Assembly (NCBI GenBank): GCA_018221025.1
Contig: JAAOXX010000043.1
Coordinates: 1-10,165 of the forward strand
Direction of reading: 5' to 3'
From: Candidatus Altarchaeota archaeon
Lineage (GTDB): Archaea; SpSt-1190
Length of the DNA stretch: 10,165 bases
Made by a program: the position numbers and the translations under genes. The notes under the pieces were generated by a model. It was not told where the DNA came from. It did no database searches and worked only from the letters and a program-made list of their open reading frames with translations. Shown piece by piece: positions 6,621-10,165 of the stretch (position 1 is its first letter; each line of letters starts with the position of its first letter).

Positions 6621-6992
6621 GTGACGAGAGTCCCCGCTAAAAGCAAGATGGCTTCAGAAATTGTACCTGGTAATGAAAGAGTCAAGGTTCTTGGAACCCT
6701 CGTTTCAATAGCAAAGGACAAAAAAAAGGTAGTCGTTGATGATGGGGGCGCGTCGGTAGAAATACAATTAAACAGTCTCGACTTAGTCGATAAGCTAAGT
6801 CAGTATCGCCCCGGAGACCAAGTAATGGTAATTGGTTGGACAAGCAAAACGGGAATTGATGGTGAAATCCTAAGGAAAATCTCAGGATTTGACCCGTCGC
6901 GATACAAACAAGTATTGGAGGTGTGGAAAAATGCTCGAAGCGAAGATGGAGGACCCGAAACTGCTAGTAGAAGCAGTGAAGGCCGCCTATGA
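6621..6992 (+). CDS. Small OB-fold protein, putative RPA/ssDNA-binding-like factor, linked to PCNA
   Basis: A 123-residue protein with a single OB-fold-like core at about residues 19-85: strands VKVLGTLVSIAKDKKKVVVDDGGASVEIQLN, then GDQVMVIGWTSKTGIDGEILRKIS. The VxVxGxVV...V(V)DDG pattern is that of RPA/Ssb-type and small archaeal OB proteins, and the leading RVPAKSKMASEI segment resembles the start of archaeal RPA-family accessory proteins. A role in ssDNA or nucleic-acid binding is inferred from fold and context. GTG 6621 lies 28 bases from a TATA box with no Shine-Dalgarno sequence; ATG 6648 is a less likely start. The last 62 bases overlap pcna in another frame, so the low-complexity C-terminal tail (about 103-123, rich in Ser, Glu and Gly) is shaped by that overlap. 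The overlap suggests coupled expression with the clamp. Confidence 0.72.
   Translation: MTRVPAKSKMASEIVPGNERVKVLGTLVSIAKDKKKVVVDDGGASVEIQLNSLDLVDKLSQYRPGDQVMVIGWTSKTGIDGEILRKISGFDPSRYKQVLEVWKNARSEDGGPETASRSSEGRL
6917..6923 (+). promoter_or_regulatory. Shine-Dalgarno sequence of pcna
   Basis: GGAGGTG ends 7 bases before the ATG at 6931, a strong match to the archaeal anti-Shine-Dalgarno sequence. It lies inside the OB-fold gene and fixes the PCNA start at 6931, although the frame opens further upstream (6889). Confidence 0.85.
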
Positions 6993-7671
6993 ATTAGTAA
7001 AGGATGATGTTACATTTAAGATAGGTAATGATGGATTGGTTTTGAGGGCAATGGACCCAGCCAATGTCGCAATGGTTATTGTTGAACTCAAGAAAGAGGC
7101 ATTCAGTGAATACAAATTGGAAAAGGAGGGATTTGTTGGAATCAATATGGATAGGTTCATGCAGGTCCTTAAGCGTTCAAAGAGGGCCGAGGTACTGAGT
7201 TTGAAAATAGGTGCAGGAAAATTAGAAATATGTTATACTGGAAAAAGCAATAGGAGATTTACACTGCCATTATTGGCACTTGAAAGTGGCCCACGACCTG
7301 AACCAAACCTAAGTTTTTCGGCAAAGGCAGTTGTAGATTCAGGACTCTTCAAGGATGCAGTTAATGATGCATCAGTTGTAAGTGATGCCATGACAATTCT
7401 AGCCACCAAGGACGAGATTCGACTCCTTGCTCAAGGCAATCTCGGAGACGTTGAAACTATTATGAAAAAGGGCGAGGGAATTGAAAGCATCGAAATTCAG
7501 GAAACCGCAAGAAGTAAGTACTCAACAGAATACCTCAGAAAGATTGCAAAGGCAAAGATTGGAGACGGAGTTGAGCTTGCGTTTAAATCGGAGTATCCTT
7601 TAATGCTGAAGTTTTCCGAACCGGAACTAAAACTGGCATTTATTTTGGCGCCAAGAATGGATGTCGAATAA
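6931..7671 (+). CDS. pcn: PCNA, DNA polymerase sliding clamp
   Basis: A 246-residue sliding clamp, the usual length for archaeal and eukaryotic PCNA, forming a ring that tethers polymerase, FEN1, ligase and repair enzymes such as Hef to DNA. The N-terminus MLEAKMEDPKLLVEAVKAAYELVKDDVTFKI is typical, followed by the signature LRAMDPANVAMVIVEL (about 39-54), then a mid-domain with FMQVLKRSKRAEVLSLKI, an interdomain connecting segment near 115-125, a second clamp repeat, and the characteristic C-terminus LAFILAPRMDVE. The start is set by a strong Shine-Dalgarno sequence. It overlaps the upstream OB-fold gene by 62 bases, so it is probably translated from the same mRNA. Its stop is 12 bases from the stop of the convergent glycosyltransferase. 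Only one PCNA gene is in view. Confidence 0.96.
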   Translation: MLEAKMEDPKLLVEAVKAAYELVKDDVTFKIGNDGLVLRAMDPANVAMVIVELKKEAFSEYKLEKEGFVGINMDRFMQVLKRSKRAEVLSLKIGAGKLEICYTGKSNRRFTLPLLALESGPRPEPNLSFSAKAVVDSGLFKDAVNDASVVSDAMTILATKDEIRLLAQGNLGDVETIMKKGEGIESIEIQETARSKYSTEYLRKIAKAKIGDGVELAFKSEYPLMLKFSEPELKLAFILAPRMDVE

Positions 7672-7683
7672 GGGCATATACTA

Positions 7684-8868
7684 CTACACGTGTGCGGGAT
7701 TTTCGGCAATTACGAATCCGCTTCGATTGAGATGAACATCCCAAGCTGAGCAATTGCCAAGGAATTGTGAGACCCGCATAGTACAATAATCATCATTACA
7801 AGGAACTTCATCTTGGGAATAGATGCAATAGTCTACACTCCAATTCATTTGAGTGTATTGACTAAACCACGCATAGAATTCCACGTCTTTGTATGAATTA
7901 ACATATGGACTCATTCCAAGAACCGACGAGCCATCATCAATTGAAGTGAATAGTTCTGGCGGAGTCGTATTTGGGAGTGGAATAAGTAGAAGGAATGGAA
8001 TGAAATAGATTAGCTGGGCAACTGTAAGTCTTGGAAACTTTTCAGAAAGTGCAATAGCTCCAAAAACAAAAATGTCAATAAAAAATCGGTCTTCTTTATG
8101 GGGAAGGAAACTAAAGTAGACAAGTGCTGCAATAGTTGCAAGTGTCGCCGGACTTTTGTTTTTTAAAATGGAAATTAGGAATGGTGAAAATGTGAATAAT
8201 ATACCCACATAAAATAGAGGACCATGCGCCCAATACCAGAGGAAGCCGGGGAAATTAATTATTTGACTGGCTGAACTAAACTGTAATAGGGGATTTTTGA
8301 AAAGAAATGTTGAAATTGCAAAATATGTAATAAGAACTAACAGTTGTCCTTTAATTCTTGATTTCCAATCTCCATACAGGAGGGAGAACGGTGCAAAGAT
8401 AAAGAATGAAAACCGAGACAACCCCGCAAGAATTGAAAATACTCCAGACAAGAAGGGGGGCGTAGCTACAGACAGAACAATAAATGCCGAGGCAATAATG
8501 TGGCTTATTGGGGAATGTGAATACCTAAAGAAAACCGGGTGACTGATTATTAAGAGTCCCAGATATTTTCGTGAATCCTTAAACCGAAAATAAGAAATCA
8601 AGGGAATTGAAATATAAACTAAGAATGCAAAAAATGTTGCAGTTTCTGGCATTGGAAGACCGATTTTCCACAAGGCTCCGAGAATTAGTGGAAGGATGGG
8701 CGGCCGATATTCTGATGCGTAACCTGTGTTGCCAAAAATATGTTTACCATAGGCGAGGTATTCAGAGTCATCCCAACCAATTGCAATTGGCTTCTGTAAA
8801 AATAAAAGCAGAACAAGTCCGTAAATAAGCCAGAAGGGCTCTATTCGGAACAGCTTAACCTTTGACAA
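7684..8868 (-). CDS. GT-C fold polytopic glycosyltransferase (PMT/ArnT- and GT22-like features)
   Basis: A 394-residue integral membrane protein with about eight to ten hydrophobic helices and a C-terminal soluble tail (about 305-394). GT-C enzymes use lipid-phosphate-linked sugars and act on the outer face of the membrane. The first external loop holds the acidic motif GWDDSEY (31-37; D33, D34, E36), then YRPPILPLILG (54-64), as in PMT_2/ArnT-like enzymes. A HKEDRF motif at 257-262 recalls the HKExRF element of GT22 mannosyltransferases. The tail has five cysteines, suggesting disulfides outside the cell. The sugar and acceptor cannot be read from sequence; surface glycan or protein glycosylation is the likely role. 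TTG 8868 is the start because GGAGGG lies 6 bases before it. It overlaps the thioredoxin-like gene by 28 bases and ends with two successive TAG codons. Confidence 0.82.
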   Translation of the reverse strand: MSKVKLFRIEPFWLIYGLVLLLFLQKPIAIGWDDSEYLAYGKHIFGNTGYASEYRPPILPLILGALWKIGLPMPETATFFAFLVYISIPLISYFRFKDSRKYLGLLIISHPVFFRYSHSPISHIIASAFIVLSVATPPFLSGVFSILAGLSRFSFFIFAPFSLLYGDWKSRIKGQLLVLITYFAISTFLFKNPLLQFSSASQIINFPGFLWYWAHGPLFYVGILFTFSPFLISILKNKSPATLATIAALVYFSFLPHKEDRFFIDIFVFGAIALSEKFPRLTVAQLIYFIPFLLLIPLPNTTPPELFTSIDDGSSVLGMSPYVNSYKDVEFYAWFSQYTQMNWSVDYCIYSQDEVPCNDDYCTMRVSQFLGNCSAWDVHLNRSGFVIAENPAHV

Positions 8869-9488
8869 ACCAAACCCTCCAAGTCTTCAAGGGGAATCTC
8901 ACCAACCAGCATTCCATCGATTACAAGAGCTGGATAAGAAGTTACATTGTACATTCTAAGTAGTGTGAGTGCAACTGGGTCGTCTTTGGCTAATTCAAGA
9001 TTTATGGGGAAAATTAGTAGGTCGTCTTCATAGGTCTTCTTTAAAAAATCGAGACGAGAACCCATTGAATCACATGGGGCCTTGCAGTATTCATCAAAGA
9101 AGAAGAGCACTATACTTGCATTCCATCCACATTGTTCACGATATCTTTCGGATAGAGTCCAGTATCGTATATTAGAAAGAAGATATTTTCGGTAAATTGT
9201 TCTCTTACTATCAATTTCAAATAATGATGCATCCGAATAACTCAGGTAATCATCAAGCGACTCACTAATATCTTCAAGGGCTCCTTGAATAACCGGTAAG
9301 AATGCCGGACAGTTTAACTCATCGAGTAATTGACTCTCAAGGAAGAGCGATGTTGAGTATACTGAAATTTCATCAAGATTTGCCTGTAATTTGTTGGCTC
9401 GGAGAGAATCCCACAGCATACCGACACTAAAGCCGGAAACAAACACAATGACAGTCATAAGACCAGCAATGACCGCCCTACTTACCAT
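8841..9488 (-). CDS. Membrane-anchored thioredoxin-fold protein with a CX3C motif
   Basis: A 215-residue protein with an N-terminal transmembrane segment (about 5-25), a helical region (about 30-110) and a thioredoxin-like domain (about 118-210). The fold is shown by NASIVLFFFDEYC (strand leading to the active-site helix), a run of hydrophobic strand LLIFPINLEL, and TSYPALVIDGMLVGE, in which P186 is the expected cis-proline before the last strands. The active-site position reads C135-K-A-P-C139, with three residues between the cysteines instead of the usual two, so ordinary CXXC oxidoreductase chemistry is uncertain. Other cysteines are C60, C120, C208 and C213. The catalytic domain is probably outside the cell, where it could handle disulfides of surface proteins or of the neighbouring GT-C tail. 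ATG 9488 has AAAGGTGA upstream. It overlaps the family-2 glycosyltransferase by 7 bases and the GT-C gene by 28. Confidence 0.75.
   Translation of the reverse strand: MVSRAVIAGLMTVIVFVSGFSVGMLWDSLRANKLQANLDEISVYSTSLFLESQLLDELNCPAFLPVIQGALEDISESLDDYLSYSDASLFEIDSKRTIYRKYLLSNIRYWTLSERYREQCGWNASIVLFFFDEYCKAPCDSMGSRLDFLKKTYEDDLLIFPINLELAKDDPVALTLLRMYNVTSYPALVIDGMLVGEIPLEDLEGLVCQRLSCSE
8875..8880 (-). promoter_or_regulatory. Shine-Dalgarno sequence of the GT-C glycosyltransferase gene
   Basis: GGAGGG on the minus strand, 6 bases before TTG 8868 and inside the thioredoxin-like gene. It decides the unusual TTG start. Confidence 0.8.
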
Positions 9489-10165
9489 GAGTAATCACCT
9501 TTAACCCAAGAGTATATGGCTAAAAGCGTTGCTGTTGTAACTGCGAATCCATAGATTGATACGAACAGTGCTCCATCAAGTAGATTGGGTTTCAACCCAT
9601 GAAACTTGGATGCCAAGTAAATAAAGAGGGCAGTCAAAGAAATCATGAAAATTGTGTAGATGAGCATTTGCACATCCATACCAAGAAAATCGAAGGTGAA
9701 TTTTAAGTCCTTCAAGTATATCCACGGATGGAATCCCACATAGGTGATGACTTCCAAAATAGGTTTAATGAATCGATAAACCGCCCTGCCAATTAAGACA
9801 AATAAGATTAGTGTGATTACAATGTAGACTGAATTCATAATGTTCTGGCGACCAAACTCACTCTGAGGAGTTAGGCTTGTTGGGTGTTTTTGAACCGCAT
9901 CAAGAAATCCCGCACGCCAACGCCTTCGTTGAATTATAAAGTCTCGAAGCCTGTGGGGAATTTCAGTATACACATATGCTCGTGGAGACATCCTTATACT
10001 ATGGCCCCTCTTCCTCAGGCGAAAAACAATTTCCAAATCCTCTGCTACAGATTTCTCATCAAATCCCCCAACCTCAAGCAATGCGCTTCGTTTGAAGAGT
10101 GAAAAGGGTCCCGGCGCCACAATCTGGGCATCAAAATCACTCAACAAGTTTGCGAGATAATTACC
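9482..10165 (-). CDS. Family-2 processive-type membrane glycosyltransferase (C-terminal part, cut by window edge)
   Basis: The frame is open to the right edge, so the N-terminal part with the nucleotide-sugar-binding DxD region lies outside. The 227 residues in view show the second half of a GT2 domain as in cellulose, hyaluronan or poly-N-acetylglucosamine synthases and related archaeal enzymes: APGPFSLFKRSALLEVGGFDE, the acidic VAEDLEIVFRLRKRG containing the catalytic-base-type ED pair (42-43 of the visible part), TEIPHRLRDF, and the Q-R-R-R-W motif (79-83). At least three hydrophobic helices follow (about 107-125, 158-176 and 190-215). The enzyme probably builds or extrudes a surface glycan or loads a lipid carrier. 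It overlaps the thioredoxin-like gene by 7 bases (ATGGTAA arrangement), so the three genes form an operon. A TTG at 10147 is not the real start because homology continues upstream of it. Confidence 0.88.
   Translation of the reverse strand, partial: GNYLANLLSDFDAQIVAPGPFSLFKRSALLEVGGFDEKSVAEDLEIVFRLRKRGHSIRMSPRAYVYTEIPHRLRDFIIQRRRWRAGFLDAVQKHPTSLTPQSEFGRQNIMNSVYIVITLILFVLIGRAVYRFIKPILEVITYVGFHPWIYLKDLKFTFDFLGMDVQMLIYTIFMISLTALFIYLASKFHGLKPNLLDGALFVSIYGFAVTTATLLAIYSWVKGDYSW
9495..9502 (-). promoter_or_regulatory. Shine-Dalgarno sequence of the thioredoxin-like gene
   Basis: AAAGGTGA on the minus strand ends 6 bases before ATG 9488 and lies in the last codons of the family-2 glycosyltransferase. 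It supports translation from an operon mRNA. Confidence 0.75.

Noticed and set aside
6889..6930. Longer PCNA start giving 14 extra residues.
   Set aside because: The extension does not look like PCNA, and a strong Shine-Dalgarno sequence places the start at 6931.
10148..10165. TTG 10147 as the real start of the family-2 glycosyltransferase.
   Set aside because: The frame stays open to the edge and the visible part begins in the middle of a GT2 domain, so the gene is cut by the window.
1..10165. CRISPR arrays, transposons, toxin-antitoxin or defence islands.
   Set aside because: No spaced direct repeats, terminal inverted repeats, transposase or defence-type domains were seen on either strand.

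Overview
The window is archaeal chromosomal DNA. It carries a fused Hef-type helicase/XPF nuclease, a PCNA sliding clamp, and the N-terminal part of an archaeal ScpA kleisin. Several genes have archaeal TATA-like boxes about 26-29 bases before the start codon. I cannot name the lineage with confidence. The compact, AT-rich, overlapping genes and the many small secreted or membrane proteins would fit an uncultured euryarchaeal or DPANN-type genome, but that is inference. Almost every base is used: the longest non-coding stretch is about 150 bases (3736-3885). I saw no tRNA, rRNA, CRISPR array, insertion sequence or prophage.

Layout, left to right. Minus strand 1-3735: an envelope block read right to left, made of a TM-helix/MscS-like membrane protein (3076-3735), a secreted transglutaminase-like protein (1347-2987) and an AI-2E/PerM-family membrane protein (398-1336). 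It is followed by the start of scpA (1-342), which has its own promoter. Plus strand 3886-6010: hef, then an overlapping 31-codon membrane microprotein. Minus strand 6007-6573: a small secreted, C-terminally anchored protein that ends convergently on the microprotein. Plus strand 6621-7671: a small OB-fold protein overlapping PCNA by 62 bases. Minus strand 7684 to the right edge: a tightly overlapping glycosylation operon read right to left, made of a family-2 processive-type glycosyltransferase (cut by the edge), a membrane-anchored thioredoxin-fold protein and a GT-C polytopic glycosyltransferase.

Two themes run through the window. One is chromosome maintenance: Hef for stalled-fork and crosslink repair, PCNA, a putative ssDNA-binding OB protein, and ScpA for chromosome organisation. 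The other is the cell surface: secreted or anchored proteins and sugar transfer at the membrane.

Gene starts fall into two classes. Promoter-proximal genes look leaderless, mostly with GTG starts and a TATA-like box 26-29 bases upstream. Genes inside the pcna and glycosylation operons have good Shine-Dalgarno sequences 6-7 bases before their starts. I used this rule to choose starts for ScpA (GTG 342), the transglutaminase (GTG 2987) and the small secreted protein (GTG 6573).

I found no clearly new defence or mobile system. The most interesting items are a single palindromic TATA box placed to serve two divergent genes, an overlooked microprotein that shares a TTAA stop with its convergent neighbour, a CX3C thioredoxin-like protein embedded between two glycosyltransferases, and a 7-5-7 inverted repeat between hef and its divergent neighbour.
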